The position numbers were made by a program, and so were the translations under genes. Source: Streptomyces sp. NBC_01304 (lineage in GTDB: Bacteria; Actinomycetota; Actinomycetes; Streptomycetales; Streptomycetaceae). From it: DNA of 64,000 nt. The stretch is from positions 6,634,001-6,698,000 of the forward strand of contig NZ_CP109055.1 of assembly GCF_035975855.1 (NCBI RefSeq). Direction: 5' to 3'. The notes under the pieces were generated by a model. It saw nothing but the letters and a program-made list of their open reading frames with translations, was not told the DNA's origin and did not search any database. Positions 1 through 9,012 of the stretch are shown here, in pieces (the stretch's first letter is position 1; every line of letters starts with the position of its first letter).

Positions 1-67
1 GGCCGGAGCGTTCCGTTTCGGGGGAGGGCGCGCACCAGCACCTCTGCCCGACTGGAGATCCACCGAC

Positions 68-1288
68 ATGACGCTCGGCAGCACCCTCGCGCCGGCCCGC
101 AAGCACCGGCTGCCGTCCGGCGGCGCCGCTGACGGGCGGCGCCGACTGCTCGACCGGGATCCGGTGCGCATCCGCCTGGTGCGGCACGAGGCCCATCTCG
201 CGGCCGCGCTCCACCTGATCCTCGCGCTCCTGGGCTTCGCGGTGCTGCTGGTGCTCAATCGGCACCTCGACCACGGGGTGACCGGGCTCCTCGGGCGCTG
301 GGACGCGGCGAACTATCTGTCCGTCGCCGAGCACGGCTACCCGAGCGCCCTGAAGTACCGGCCCGACGGCGTGCCCGACTACAACACGCTGGCCTTCTTC
401 CCACTGGTGCCGGGCCTGATCCGGGGCCTGCATCTGCTGACCGGGCTGCCCTTCGCCTTCGCCGGGGTCGTCGTCTCCTGGTCTGCGGGCGCCGTGGCCG
501 CCGCCGGGATCCACACCCTGGCCCGGGCCGTCGTCGGCCGGTCGGCGGCCTTCGCCTGTGTGGCGCTGTGGGCCTGCTCGCCGTACGCCTTCGTGTTGTG
601 GATCCCGTACTCGGAGGCCGTGTTCACGGCGGTCCTGATGTGGGCCCTGGTGGCGCTGCTTGCCCGGCGCTGGGTGACGACGGGGCTGCTGTGCGCCCTG
701 GCGGGGACGGTGCGGCCGACCGCGTCGGTGCTGGTCGCGGTGGTGGCGCTGAGCGCGCTCGCGGCGCTCTGGGGCAGACGGGACGGGCTGCGTCCGCTGG
801 CCGCGCTGATGCTGGCGCCCGTGGGTCTCGTGGGCAGCTGGCTGTATCTGGGCAGCAGGATCGGCTCCGTGACCGGCTGGTTCGAGGCCCAGAAGGCCTG
901 GGACCAGTCCTTCGACTTCGGCCTCGGCACCCTGCGCTTCCTCAAGCGGGCGGCCGGGGCGCACTCCTTCGACCTGCGGTACGTCGCCGTCATCGCGGTG
1001 ATCGCGGCCGTGCTGATCGGTGTCGTCGCCCTGGTCCTGGACCGACGGATTCCGTGGCCCCTGGTCGCCCTGGTGTCGGGGGCGTGGCTGCTGATGGTCG
1101 GCACGCCGGGCGCACCGTTCTCCAAGCCACGCTTCATGCTGCCTTTCCTGCCGGTGCTCCTGCTGCTGGTCGCCACGCCGCTGGCGCGGGCTCCTCGGCA
1201 GGTGCGGTGGCTGCTCTACGGCAGCGGTGCGGTGTTCGCCGGGTGGTACGGGGTGAGCCTCCTGGTGCTGTTCCGGCCCGCGCCCTGA
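68..1288 (+). CDS. PIG-V-like polytopic GT-C glycosyltransferase
   Basis: A 406-residue membrane protein with about ten hydrophobic segments after a basic N-terminal tail of about 50 residues. The first outside loop carries WDAANYL from residue 78 and FFPLVPG near 112. This spacing is typical of PIG-V-like mannosyltransferases, which use polyprenol-phosphate sugars on the outer membrane face. The ATG has GGAG 10 bases upstream. It lies just before genes for GDP-mannose-type and polyprenol-phosphate-mannose synthesis, so a mannosyl donor is the natural guess. The acceptor is unknown and the family call is by motif only. Confidence 0.75.
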   Translation: MTLGSTLAPARKHRLPSGGAADGRRRLLDRDPVRIRLVRHEAHLAAALHLILALLGFAVLLVLNRHLDHGVTGLLGRWDAANYLSVAEHGYPSALKYRPDGVPDYNTLAFFPLVPGLIRGLHLLTGLPFAFAGVVVSWSAGAVAAAGIHTLARAVVGRSAAFACVALWACSPYAFVLWIPYSEAVFTAVLMWALVALLARRWVTTGLLCALAGTVRPTASVLVAVVALSALAALWGRRDGLRPLAALMLAPVGLVGSWLYLGSRIGSVTGWFEAQKAWDQSFDFGLGTLRFLKRAAGAHSFDLRYVAVIAVIAAVLIGVVALVLDRRIPWPLVALVSGAWLLMVGTPGAPFSKPRFMLPFLPVLLLLVATPLARAPRQVRWLLYGSGAVFAGWYGVSLLVLFRPAP

Positions 1289-1400
1289 CCTGGGACGGGT
1301 CGAGGGCCGCTGATGTCTCTCGCACCGGCCGAGGGGGTCTGATGCGCACAGCGCGCCCGAGGTTGCTTCCCGCATGGAAGAAATCGTGCGAGAAGCGCAA

Positions 1401-1482
1401 TAGATAAGAACTCGGACATATGGCCTAAGCTTGATCTGATTACTTGCCTGCTGTCGAGTTCTGACCTGTCTGGGGTTTGTGG
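1401..1482 (+). promoter_or_regulatory. A+T-richer upstream region with spaced inverted repeat
   Basis: The 194-bp gap before the pyrophosphorylase gene has an unusually A+T-rich stretch. AGAACTCG (1407-1414) is matched by its complement CGAGTTCT (1455-1462), with 40 bases between. It may hold the promoter and an operator of the pyrophosphorylase gene; I see no clear -10/-35 pair. Confidence 0.25.
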
Positions 1483-2565
1483 ATGACGGAAGCAATTCTG
1501 CTGGTCGGAGGCCAGGGGACTCGGCTGCGACCGGTGACGGTCAACACCCCCAAGCCGATGGTTCCCGCCGCCGGAGTCCCCTTCCTGGCCCATCAGATCG
1601 CACGGGCCGCGGCCGCCGGGGTCGACCACATCGTGATGGCCACCTGCTATCTGGCCGAGGTCTTCGAGCCGTACTTCGGCGACGGCTCCGCCTTCGGCGT
1701 CACGCTCGAGTACGTCGTCGAGGACCAGCCGCTCGGTACCGGCGGCGCCATCCGCCATGCCGCCGAGCACCTGACCTGCGGCGCCGACGAGCCGGTGCTC
1801 GTCTTCAACGGCGACATCCTGACCGGCCTGGACATCCGCGGCCTGGTCGACTCGCATCAGCAGGCCGGCGCCGACGTCACCCTGCACCTCACCCGCGTCG
1901 ACGATCCGCGCGCCTTCGGCCTGGTGCCGACCGACGCGGACGGGCGGGTGACCGCCTTCACCGAGAAGCCACAGACGCCCGAGGAGATCGTCACCGACCA
2001 GATCAACGCGGGCTGCTACGTCTTCAAGCGCTCGGTGATCGACACGATTCCGTCCGGCCGCCCGGTCTCCGTGGAGCGCGAGACCTTCCCCGCCCTGCTC
2101 GCCTCCGGCGCCCGGCTGCACGGCAAGGTCGAGCAGGGCTACTGGCTGGACCTCGGCACGCCGGAGGCCTTCATCCAGGCCTCGGCCGACCTGGTCCGCG
2201 GCATCGTCGACTCCCCGGCGGTGCCCGGCGAGCGCGGCGAGGCCCTGGTCCTGGCCGGCGCGCAGGTCGCCGAGGGAGCCAAGCTCGCCGACGGCACCGT
2301 CGTCGGAGCCGGTGCGCGCATCGGGGCCGGGGCCGTGGTGCAGGGCTCGGTGGTCCTGGACGGAGCGGTCGTCGCCGAGGACGCCTACGTACACGAGAGC
2401 CTGGTCGGCGCGGGTGCCACCATCGGCCCGCGCACCGCACTGCACGGAGCCGTCATCGGCGACGGCGCACGGGTGGGGGCCGACAACGAACTGCGGGCGG
2501 GAGCCCGGGTGTGGTGCGAGGCAGAGCTGCCCGACGCCGCGCTGCGGTTCTCGTCGGACCGCTGA
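1483..2565 (+). CDS. NDP-sugar pyrophosphorylase, mannose-1-phosphate guanylyltransferase type
   Basis: A 360-residue soluble enzyme. The N-terminal nucleotidyltransferase domain (about 1-235) opens with the signature GGQGTRLRP, and FTEKPQTP follows further on. The C-terminal part (about 250-345) is a left-handed beta-helix with GAR/GAxV hexapeptides. This two-domain layout is that of actinomycete GDP-mannose pyrophosphorylases, which make GDP-mannose from mannose-1-phosphate and GTP. A glucose-1-phosphate substrate cannot be excluded. An in-frame TTG lies two codons earlier, but the ATG gives the family-typical MTEAILLVGG start. A polyprenol-phosphate mannose synthase gene follows, which supports a mannose product. 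Confidence 0.8.
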   Translation: MTEAILLVGGQGTRLRPVTVNTPKPMVPAAGVPFLAHQIARAAAAGVDHIVMATCYLAEVFEPYFGDGSAFGVTLEYVVEDQPLGTGGAIRHAAEHLTCGADEPVLVFNGDILTGLDIRGLVDSHQQAGADVTLHLTRVDDPRAFGLVPTDADGRVTAFTEKPQTPEEIVTDQINAGCYVFKRSVIDTIPSGRPVSVERETFPALLASGARLHGKVEQGYWLDLGTPEAFIQASADLVRGIVDSPAVPGERGEALVLAGAQVAEGAKLADGTVVGAGARIGAGAVVQGSVVLDGAVVAEDAYVHESLVGAGATIGPRTALHGAVIGDGARVGADNELRAGARVWCEAELPDAALRFSSDR

Positions 2566-2632
2566 AGGCGGCAACGGGCCGATGAACACCGGCGAGCCGC
2601 ACACGACGACGCAAGAAACGAAGGGCAAGCAA

Positions 2633-3436
2633 GTGAACCCCACCCCCCGGACCCAGCAGTCGGCAGCCCGAGCGCTGCCCGCGGCCTGGGCCGACACCCC
2701 GCTGACCGTCGTGATGCCGACGTACAACGAGGCGGGCAACCTGCCCGGCATGGCCGAGACTCTCATGGACCTCGACCTGCCCGGACTGAGCCTGCTCGTC
2801 GTCGACGACTCCAGCCCGGACGGCACCGGCGACCTCGCCGAGACCCTGGCCGCGCGCTACAACAAGGGCGCCGACCGGCCCCGTATGCGCGTCCTGCACC
2901 GCACCGACAAGGACGGCCTCGGCCGTGCCTACGCGGCCGGCATGAGCCAGGCGGTCGAGCAGGGTGCCCAGTACGTGCTGCAGATGGACGCCGACGGCAG
3001 CCACCCCGCCGAGAAGGTCGCCGAGATGCTCGGTGTCGCCCTCTCGACCGGCGCGGGCGTCGTGGTCGGCAGCCGATACGTCCCCGGCGGGTCCCTCTCG
3101 GACGCCTGGGGCGCCCACCGCAAGCTGCTCTCCCGCTGGGCCAACGCCTACGCCAGCGCCATCCTCGGCACCCGCGTGCGCGACATCACCGGCGGCTTCA
3201 ACCTCTGGCGCGCCGACGCCCTGCGCGCCATCGACCTCGCCTCGGTCGGCTCCGCCGGCTACAGCTTCCAGGTCGAGATGAAGTACGCCGCCCTGCGCCG
3301 TGGCTTCAGCGTGATGGAGGTGCCGATCCACTTCGAGGACCGCACCATCGGGGAGTCCAAGATGAACCTCGCCGTGCAGCTCGAGTCCATGGCCATGCCG
3401 TGGAAGCTGCGCGCCCGCTCCCGTGGCCGCCGCTGA
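2633..3436 (+). CDS. Polyprenol-phosphate mannose synthase-like GT2
   Basis: A 267-residue GT2 enzyme of the Dpm1/Ppm type. It has PTYNEAGNL, then VVDDSSPDGTGD for nucleotide binding and MDADGSHP as the metal motif, and ITGGFNLWR later. No C-terminal membrane segments follow, unlike GtrB. It should transfer mannose from GDP-mannose to polyprenyl phosphate on the inner membrane face. The GTG start is preferred because AAGGG lies 7 bases upstream; an ATG at 2582 is in frame, but its GAAGG is 13 bases away. Genes for GtrA and a GT-C protein follow, so the lipid-linked sugar is probably flipped and then used outside. Confidence 0.8.
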   Translation: MNPTPRTQQSAARALPAAWADTPLTVVMPTYNEAGNLPGMAETLMDLDLPGLSLLVVDDSSPDGTGDLAETLAARYNKGADRPRMRVLHRTDKDGLGRAYAAGMSQAVEQGAQYVLQMDADGSHPAEKVAEMLGVALSTGAGVVVGSRYVPGGSLSDAWGAHRKLLSRWANAYASAILGTRVRDITGGFNLWRADALRAIDLASVGSAGYSFQVEMKYAALRRGFSVMEVPIHFEDRTIGESKMNLAVQLESMAMPWKLRARSRGRR

Positions 3437-3492
3437 CCGACCAGGAAGCCCCGACCTCCCACACGTACGACCGACTTGGTGACCCCACTGCC

Positions 3493-3984
3493 ATGACCAC
3501 GCTGCACGAACCCCCCACCGTCTCCGTTCCCGCGCCCGCCGTGCCGGGGGCGCTGCCGAAGCCGTCCGGCGCAGACCGGCTGCGCAGGATCGGCAAGGAG
3601 GTCATCAAGTTCGGCATCGTCGGCGGCAGCGGTGTCGGCGTGAACTTCGTCGTCTTCAACCTGCTTCTGCACGGCCTCAGCTGGGGGCCGATGACCTCGA
3701 CGATCCTCGCCAGTTGCGTCGCCATCTGCACCAACTACCTGGGCTTCCGCTTCTTCGCGTACCGGGACCGGGCGAAGCGCACCAAGCAGCAGATCGTGCT
3801 GTTCTTCGTCTTCAGCGGCCTCGGGGTGGCCGTGGAGAGCGCCCTGTTCTACGTCGCCTATCACGGCCTGGACTGGAGCGGCCCGCTCGGCTCGAACATC
3901 GCCAAGGCGGGCTCGATCGTCCTCGCCTCCGCGTTCCGCTTCCTGGTCTACCGGACCTGGGTCTTCCAGCATGACCGGCACTGA
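3493..3984 (+). CDS. GtrA-family flippase
   Basis: A 163-residue protein with four predicted membrane segments and the GtrA hallmarks KFGIVGGSGVGVN, NYLGFRFFAYR and FRFLVYRTWVF. GtrA proteins are thought to flip polyprenol-phosphate-linked sugars. A proline-rich N-terminal tail precedes the first helix. The gene is 56 bp after the polyprenol-phosphate mannose synthase gene and overlaps the next GT-C gene by 14 bp, so the three are probably one transcription unit. ATG 3493 is chosen because the frame upstream runs back into the preceding gene; its ribosome site is weak. Confidence 0.8.
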   Translation: MTTLHEPPTVSVPAPAVPGALPKPSGADRLRRIGKEVIKFGIVGGSGVGVNFVVFNLLLHGLSWGPMTSTILASCVAICTNYLGFRFFAYRDRAKRTKQQIVLFFVFSGLGVAVESALFYVAYHGLDWSGPLGSNIAKAGSIVLASAFRFLVYRTWVFQHDRH

Positions 3985-5317
3985 CGGCCACGCCGGAGGG
4001 CGTACGCAGGTCCGTGCCCCAGCCCGCACCGCGGCCTCCCGCGCCGCCCGCAGGCGGCGGGTGCTGCGTGCGCTGCCGCTGATCGCGGCGGCCGCCTTCG
4101 TGCTGCTGCACGCCTTCGGCTACCCGGCGACCCGCTTCTCCAACGACTCCTACCGCTATGCGCGCCAGGCGTACGAATTCCTCGGCGACTCGCCCAAGGA
4201 GGCGCAGGCCAAGGCGGTCGAGGCGTACTGCACCGACACCGCCAAGCTGGTGCACCGCAACCGGATGCTGGACCAGCTCCAGTTCCGCGGTCCGGGCCGG
4301 GAGGCCGAGTACACCCGCGACTGCGTGGCGAAGTACAAGAACGGCCTGGAGCCGAACGACCCGCGCTACGAGAAGATCTTCCACACCAGACCGGCCTACC
4401 CGCTGATCGCGGCCCCCTTCGTCTGGCTGCTCGGCGCCAAGGCGGGGCTGACCCTGGTCGCCCTGGGCTTCACCACGCTCGCCGGCTACCTGGTGTACCT
4501 GCTGCTGCGCGCGCTGCGGGCGCCGCCCGCGGCCGCCGTGCTCGGGCAGGTCCTCTACTACGTGACGCCGCTCGCGGCATGGGGCGGCCGGCCGCTGACC
4601 GAGGGGCCGATGCTGAGCCTGATGACGGCTCTGCTGCTCGCCTCGGTCTGGCTGCTGCAGGGCCGGGTGCGCAGCGGTGCGCTGCTGTTCACCGGCGCCT
4701 TCGCGCTGGGGCTCGGGGTGAAGTATTCGAGCTTCCTGGTCGCGGCCCCGTTCCTGGCGGCCGCCGTGATCGCCGCCCTGCTGTTCGTACGAGGGGTGCG
4801 TCATCGCGGCACCTGGTGGCTGGCCGGGCTCTCGACGGGCGGCACGCTGTTCGCCGTCGTACTGAGCAAGGTGCTCGGGCTGCCCGGGATGGTGGACTCG
4901 CTGCAGGACACGTTCTCGCTGCACTGGACGCGGCCGGAGATCGCGGATCCGTGGCGGGCGCTGGCCCGGCTGAACTTCAACTACTGGTGGCAGTGGCTCC
5001 AGAAGGAGTCCCTCGCGCCGCTGCTGCTGTTCCTGCTGGCCGTCGGCGCCTGGGGCGTCTGGAAGCGGTCCGTGCCGGTCGCGCTGTGTGTGCTCGCCAT
5101 GGGACTGACCGGATTCGCGACGATGGCGGCGCATCCGCTCGACATGGAGCAGGACCGGCTGTACGTCCAGGTGTGGCTGATCGCGGTGATCGGGCTGCCG
5201 CTCGCCCTTGAGCGGATCTGGCAGCTGGGAGCGGCGCGGGCCGCGGTGTCCTCCTCGTCCTCCCCGACGGGGAAGCCGGCGGCCGAGGCCGAGAGGGACA
5301 CGTCGGTACGTCTCTGA
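3971..5317 (+). CDS. Polytopic GT-C-like glycosyltransferase
   Basis: A 448-residue membrane protein with about ten helices. The large first outside loop (residues about 45-145) starts with RFSNDSYRYARQAYEF and contains three cysteines, which is unusual. GGRPLTEGP and the late HPLDMEQDRLYVQVW segment resemble GT39/ArnT-like architecture. It probably uses the lipid-linked mannose made and flipped by the two preceding gene products. The start overlaps the gtrA-like gene by 14 bp. The last codons and stop lie in the first copy of a 24-bp-period duplication. Confidence 0.65.
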   Translation: MTGTDGHAGGRTQVRAPARTAASRAARRRRVLRALPLIAAAAFVLLHAFGYPATRFSNDSYRYARQAYEFLGDSPKEAQAKAVEAYCTDTAKLVHRNRMLDQLQFRGPGREAEYTRDCVAKYKNGLEPNDPRYEKIFHTRPAYPLIAAPFVWLLGAKAGLTLVALGFTTLAGYLVYLLLRALRAPPAAAVLGQVLYYVTPLAAWGGRPLTEGPMLSLMTALLLASVWLLQGRVRSGALLFTGAFALGLGVKYSSFLVAAPFLAAAVIAALLFVRGVRHRGTWWLAGLSTGGTLFAVVLSKVLGLPGMVDSLQDTFSLHWTRPEIADPWRALARLNFNYWWQWLQKESLAPLLLFLLAVGAWGVWKRSVPVALCVLAMGLTGFATMAAHPLDMEQDRLYVQVWLIAVIGLPLALERIWQLGAARAAVSSSSSPTGKPAAEAERDTSVRL

Positions 5318-5348
5318 GGTGAGGGACCGGTACGTCTCTGAGGTGAGG
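5304..5348. repeat. 24-bp-period direct repeat over a stop codon
   Basis: A 21-bp sequence at 5304-5324 is repeated exactly at 5328-5348. The first copy contains the final codons and the TGA (5315-5317) of the preceding GT-C gene. The second therefore duplicates a stop signal in the 38-bp gap to the facing acyltransferase gene. Confidence 0.9.
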
Positions 5349-5355
5349 CGCCGCG

Positions 5356-6441
5356 CTAGCGGAAAGCCTTGCGCAGCGCCTTTGAGCCGGGCCGTTCCAC
5401 GAACCGGTGGATCAGCCAGCCGACCGCGACCATCCCCGCCATCACGCCGGGCAGCACCACCCACGCCGGTGCCGCGTCGTGCCAGGCGCGCAGCGCGGTG
5501 GTGCCGATCGCCTGGTGGACCAGGTACAGCGGATACGAGATGGCCCCCGCCACGGAGAGCCAGCGCCAGTCGATCCGGTCGAGCAGACCGAGCGCGACGG
5601 CCGCCATCAGGGCGTAGCAGCCGGTGAGCACCGTCACGCAGACCGTCCAGGACAGTTGGTGCTGCCCGGTGCTGTAGTTCTGCGCCGTGTCGACGAGATT
5701 GTGCTGGGCGAACAGCCAGTTGACGCCGAGCAGCGCCCACGGCTGGCGCGAGCGCGGCCCGTCCCGGCGGATCAAGTAGAACGCGATCCCGGAGATGAAC
5801 AGCGGGGCGTACCCCGGATTGGCCAGCGTGCTCAGCAGCGGGATGCCGGAATCGCCGGCGAGCACCACCGCGGCGGTCCACACCCAGCAGAAGGCGAGCA
5901 CCCGCCGTGAGTTCACCCCGAGCCAGGCCACCACCGCGAACAGCAGGTAGAAGCGCAGCTCCGCCCAGAGCGTCCAGTACGAGTGGTCGACCTCGGCGAC
6001 GCCCAGCGGGTCCTGCACCATCGTCAGATTGGTGAGGATCGTGCTCACGGTGGGCCGGTCGCCGTCCACGGGAAGACCGGGGACCAGCAGCACGGCACCG
6101 GTGAGCAGCACACAGAACCAGTACGCGGGAAAGAGCCGCACGACCCGGCTGCGCACGAAGTCCCGCAGGGTCTTGCCCCAGGTGGACATGCAGATGACGA
6201 ATCCGCTGATCAGGAAGAAGAGTTCGACGCCGAGCCATGAGTAGGGCGCGATCGCCCCGAGCACACCGAATCGCGTACCGCCCCATATGTCCGGGCTCGC
6301 GAAGTGGTAGAGCATCACCATCAGCGCGGCGAGCAGTCGCAGTCCGTCCAGGACCCTGAGCCGGCCGCCGGCCGTCGCCTGGCGCGGCACGGGGGTAGAC
6401 CGGGCGGGGTGGGGCGGGGCGGCGAGGGAGGGCTGGGGCAT
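5356..6441 (-). CDS. Acyltransferase-3 (OafA-like) integral membrane protein
   Basis: A 361-residue protein with about ten membrane helices and the family-3 acyltransferase start: RLRVLDGLRLLAALMVMLYHF, where the His is the expected catalytic residue, followed by SWLGVELFFLISGFVI and the R-x-x-R-L-x-P motif (RSRVVRLFPAYW). Such enzymes O-acylate, usually acetylate, sugars of surface polymers across the membrane. The start codon follows GGAGAG at 5 bases. It faces the mannosylation set and is divergent from a TagF-like polymerase gene, so the exported polymer is the likely substrate. No SGNH domain is fused to it. Confidence 0.85.
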   Translation of the reverse strand: MPQPSLAAPPHPARSTPVPRQATAGGRLRVLDGLRLLAALMVMLYHFASPDIWGGTRFGVLGAIAPYSWLGVELFFLISGFVICMSTWGKTLRDFVRSRVVRLFPAYWFCVLLTGAVLLVPGLPVDGDRPTVSTILTNLTMVQDPLGVAEVDHSYWTLWAELRFYLLFAVVAWLGVNSRRVLAFCWVWTAAVVLAGDSGIPLLSTLANPGYAPLFISGIAFYLIRRDGPRSRQPWALLGVNWLFAQHNLVDTAQNYSTGQHQLSWTVCVTVLTGCYALMAAVALGLLDRIDWRWLSVAGAISYPLYLVHQAIGTTALRAWHDAAPAWVVLPGVMAGMVAVGWLIHRFVERPGSKALRKAFR

Positions 6442-6693
6442 GGTGACTCTCCGGGCGGCAGGCTGACGGGGCGGTGCACGGATTCCCTCGCCCGCGCGAA
6501 CGGCTCACCACGCTAACACGGCCTTTTTCAGGGTTTTTCGGCATTGGCATGCCGCCGAACCCGAAGCGCGAGGCAGGGGTCTTTGGTCCCGGCGGATAGG
6601 GACCTTTGGGGAGAACGGGCTACAACTTCCCTACGTAAAGTCCAAGTAAGTGCATCTACGTCCGAAGTGTCGCCGCCGGGAGGCTCCCTCTTC

Positions 6694-8970
6694 ATGCCCC
6701 GCTTCAGCATCGTCGTACCCGTGTTCAAGGTGCAGGGCTACCTGCGCGAGTGCCTCGACTCCGTGCTCGGTCAGTCCTTCCGGGACATCGAGGTCATCGC
6801 GGTCGACGACTGCTCGCCGGATGCGTGTGGGGCGATCATCGACGAGTACGCGGCGCGGGACTCGCGAGTGGTCCCGGTGCACCTGGCGGAGAACGGCGGA
6901 CTCGGCCGCGCCCGCAACGCCGGGCTCACCCACGCCACCGGCGAGTACGTGCTGTTCCTCGACAGCGACGACACCTACACCCCCGGACTGCTCCAGGCCC
7001 TCGCCGACCGGCTCGACGCGTCCGGCGACCTGGACATCCTGGTCTTCGATCACGTACGCACGTACTGGTGGGGCAACGGCGGCCAGAGCGATGCCGCGCA
7101 CCTGCTCGAGAAGGCGGGCACGGACAGCTTCCGGATCGAGGACGCCCCGGAGTATCTGAACCTCTTCCTGGTCGCCTGGAACAAGGCGTTCCGCCGCGAG
7201 TTCTTCCTGGAGCAGGGCCTCCAGTACGCGCCCGGTCTGTACGAGGACGCGCCCGTCACCTACGAGGCGATGGTCACCGCCGAGCGCATCGGCTGCCTCA
7301 ACCGGGTGGGCGTGGAGTACCGCCAGCGGCGGCAGGGCGCGATCACCAAGACTCCCGGCCGCAAGCACTTCGACATCTTCCGCCAGTACGAGGGCCTGTT
7401 CGCCTTCATCGAGGCCCGGCCGGAGCTGGCCTGGGCGCAGCCGCTGCTCTTCGAGCGGGCCCTGGACCACATACTCTTCGCGCTGGTCCGCCCGGAAAGG
7501 GTGATGCCGGCCGACCGCAAGGAGTTCTTCGCCCGGGCCGTCACGTTCTACGGGCGCCACCTCCCCGCCGGTTTCACACCGGACGAGGGGGACGAGCTGG
7601 GCCGCGTCCGGCTGCTCGCACGCGGCAACTACCGCGCTTTCCAGGCCAATGAACTCCTGCGCCAGTCCGCGAAGTCGGGCCTGAAGAAGGTCACGACGTC
7701 GAGGAACAAGCTGGGCAAGCGTGCCTACCAGAGCTTCTACGCGCTGCAGCGCCGCCGCCCGCTCGACGAGAACCTCGCGGTCTACTCCGCGTACTGGAAC
7801 CGTCTGCCCTCCTGCAATCCACTCGCGATCTACCAGGAGGCCAAGGAGCTGGCCCCCGGTGTGCACGGCGTGTGGGTGGTCAAGAAGGCGCTCGCCGACC
7901 AGGTGCCGGCCGGCATCGACTTCGTGGTCCCCGGCTCCCGGCGCTACTGGGAGGTGATGGCGCGCGCCAAGTACTTCGTCAACAACGTCAACTTCCCCGA
8001 CAACATCGTCAAGCGCCCTGGCCAGGTCCACCTGCAGACCCACCACGGCACCCCGCTCAAGCGCATGGGCATCGACCAGAAGCGCTTCCCGGCCTCTGCC
8101 AAGGGCATGAGCTTCGCCCGGCTCCTGGCGCGCGCCGACCGCTGGGACTTCAGCGTCTCCGCGAACCAGCACACGACCGAGAACTGGGAGCGCGTCTACC
8201 CGAGCGCCTTCGAGTCCGTCGACGCCGGCTACCCGCGCAATGACGCCTACTACCGCACCGATGCCGAGGGCGTGGCAGCCATCCGGGAGAAGTTGGGCAT
8301 CGCGCCCGGCAAGACCGTGCTCCTGTACGCGCCCACGCACCGTGACTACCGGGCCGACTGGACCCCCAGTCTGGACCTCGCCCGCCTCGGCGCCGCGCTC
8401 GGTGACGACTATGTGATCCTGGCGCGCACCCACTACTTCTACGGCCAGGACCGGCAGTTGGAGCAGCTCGCGGCGCAGGGCGCGCTCGTCGACGTCTCCC
8501 AGTACCCGGTCGTCGAAGAGCTCTGCCTCGCCGCGGACGCGTTGATCGCGGACTACTCGTCGATCATGTTCGACTACGCCAACCTGGACCGCCCGATCGT
8601 CACCTACGCGGACGACTGGGATGTCTACGCCGAATCCCGCGGCGTCACCTTCGACCTCCTCTCCGGCAACCCCGGCGACACCCCGGGCGTCGTCGCCACC
8701 ACCGAGGACGAGCTCATCGAGGCCTTCCGCAACGGCAGTTGGCGCGGGGAGGCCGCCGCCGGGCTGCGGGCCGCGTTCCGGGAGCGGTTCTGCCAGTACG
8801 ACGACGGGCGTGCCGCCGAGCGTGTGGTGCGCCGGGTCCTGCTCGGGCAGGAGATGGGTCCCGCCGTGCTGCCCCTGGCCGACCGCACTCCGGCACCCGC
8901 ACCGGGCCCGGACGGGCTCGGCCTTCTGCCGGGGCCCCGTGGGGTGCAGGACGTGCTGCTCGCGGGCTGA
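6694..8970 (+). CDS. GT2-TagF-like two-domain wall polymer transferase
   Basis: A 758-residue soluble protein. GT2 domain about 1-280: PRFSIVVPVFKVQGYL, AVDDCSPD, and metal motif D90-S-D92-D. TagF-like CDP-glycerol glycerophosphotransferase domain about 360-735: HHGTPLK with H451, APTHRDY, R-x-H with H580, and ADYSSIMFDYANLDRP. The two His match those known to be needed in Bacillus and Staphylococcus TagF. It should polymerise glycerol-phosphate (or a similar alditol phosphate) units and add a sugar, at the inner face. ATG 6694 has GGGAGG 10 bases upstream. It is the first of eight such fusions in the window and looks complete at both sites. Confidence 0.85.
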   Translation: MPRFSIVVPVFKVQGYLRECLDSVLGQSFRDIEVIAVDDCSPDACGAIIDEYAARDSRVVPVHLAENGGLGRARNAGLTHATGEYVLFLDSDDTYTPGLLQALADRLDASGDLDILVFDHVRTYWWGNGGQSDAAHLLEKAGTDSFRIEDAPEYLNLFLVAWNKAFRREFFLEQGLQYAPGLYEDAPVTYEAMVTAERIGCLNRVGVEYRQRRQGAITKTPGRKHFDIFRQYEGLFAFIEARPELAWAQPLLFERALDHILFALVRPERVMPADRKEFFARAVTFYGRHLPAGFTPDEGDELGRVRLLARGNYRAFQANELLRQSAKSGLKKVTTSRNKLGKRAYQSFYALQRRRPLDENLAVYSAYWNRLPSCNPLAIYQEAKELAPGVHGVWVVKKALADQVPAGIDFVVPGSRRYWEVMARAKYFVNNVNFPDNIVKRPGQVHLQTHHGTPLKRMGIDQKRFPASAKGMSFARLLARADRWDFSVSANQHTTENWERVYPSAFESVDAGYPRNDAYYRTDAEGVAAIREKLGIAPGKTVLLYAPTHRDYRADWTPSLDLARLGAALGDDYVILARTHYFYGQDRQLEQLAAQGALVDVSQYPVVEELCLAADALIADYSSIMFDYANLDRPIVTYADDWDVYAESRGVTFDLLSGNPGDTPGVVATTEDELIEAFRNGSWRGEAAAGLRAAFRERFCQYDDGRAAERVVRRVLLGQEMGPAVLPLADRTPAPAPGPDGLGLLPGPRGVQDVLLAG

Positions 8971-8977
8971 GCCGGGC

Positions 8978-9002
8978 CGGGCGCGGAGTGGGTCCGCGCC
9001 CG
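8978..9002. terminator. Hairpin between convergent genes
   Basis: A perfect 10-bp stem (8978-8987 with 8993-9002) and a 5-base loop fill most of the 42-bp gap between the convergent genes ending at 8970 and 9013. There is no T-tract on either strand, as is common in high-GC actinomycetes. It probably works in both directions. Confidence 0.6.
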
Positions 9003-9012
9003 ACCGGGGGCG

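Noticed and set aside
3812..6550. Minus-strand frame of about 900 codons across the GT-C and acyltransferase genes
   Set aside because: Frame-shifted shadow with Arg/Pro/Gly-rich text; real genes with membrane segments occupy both strands there.
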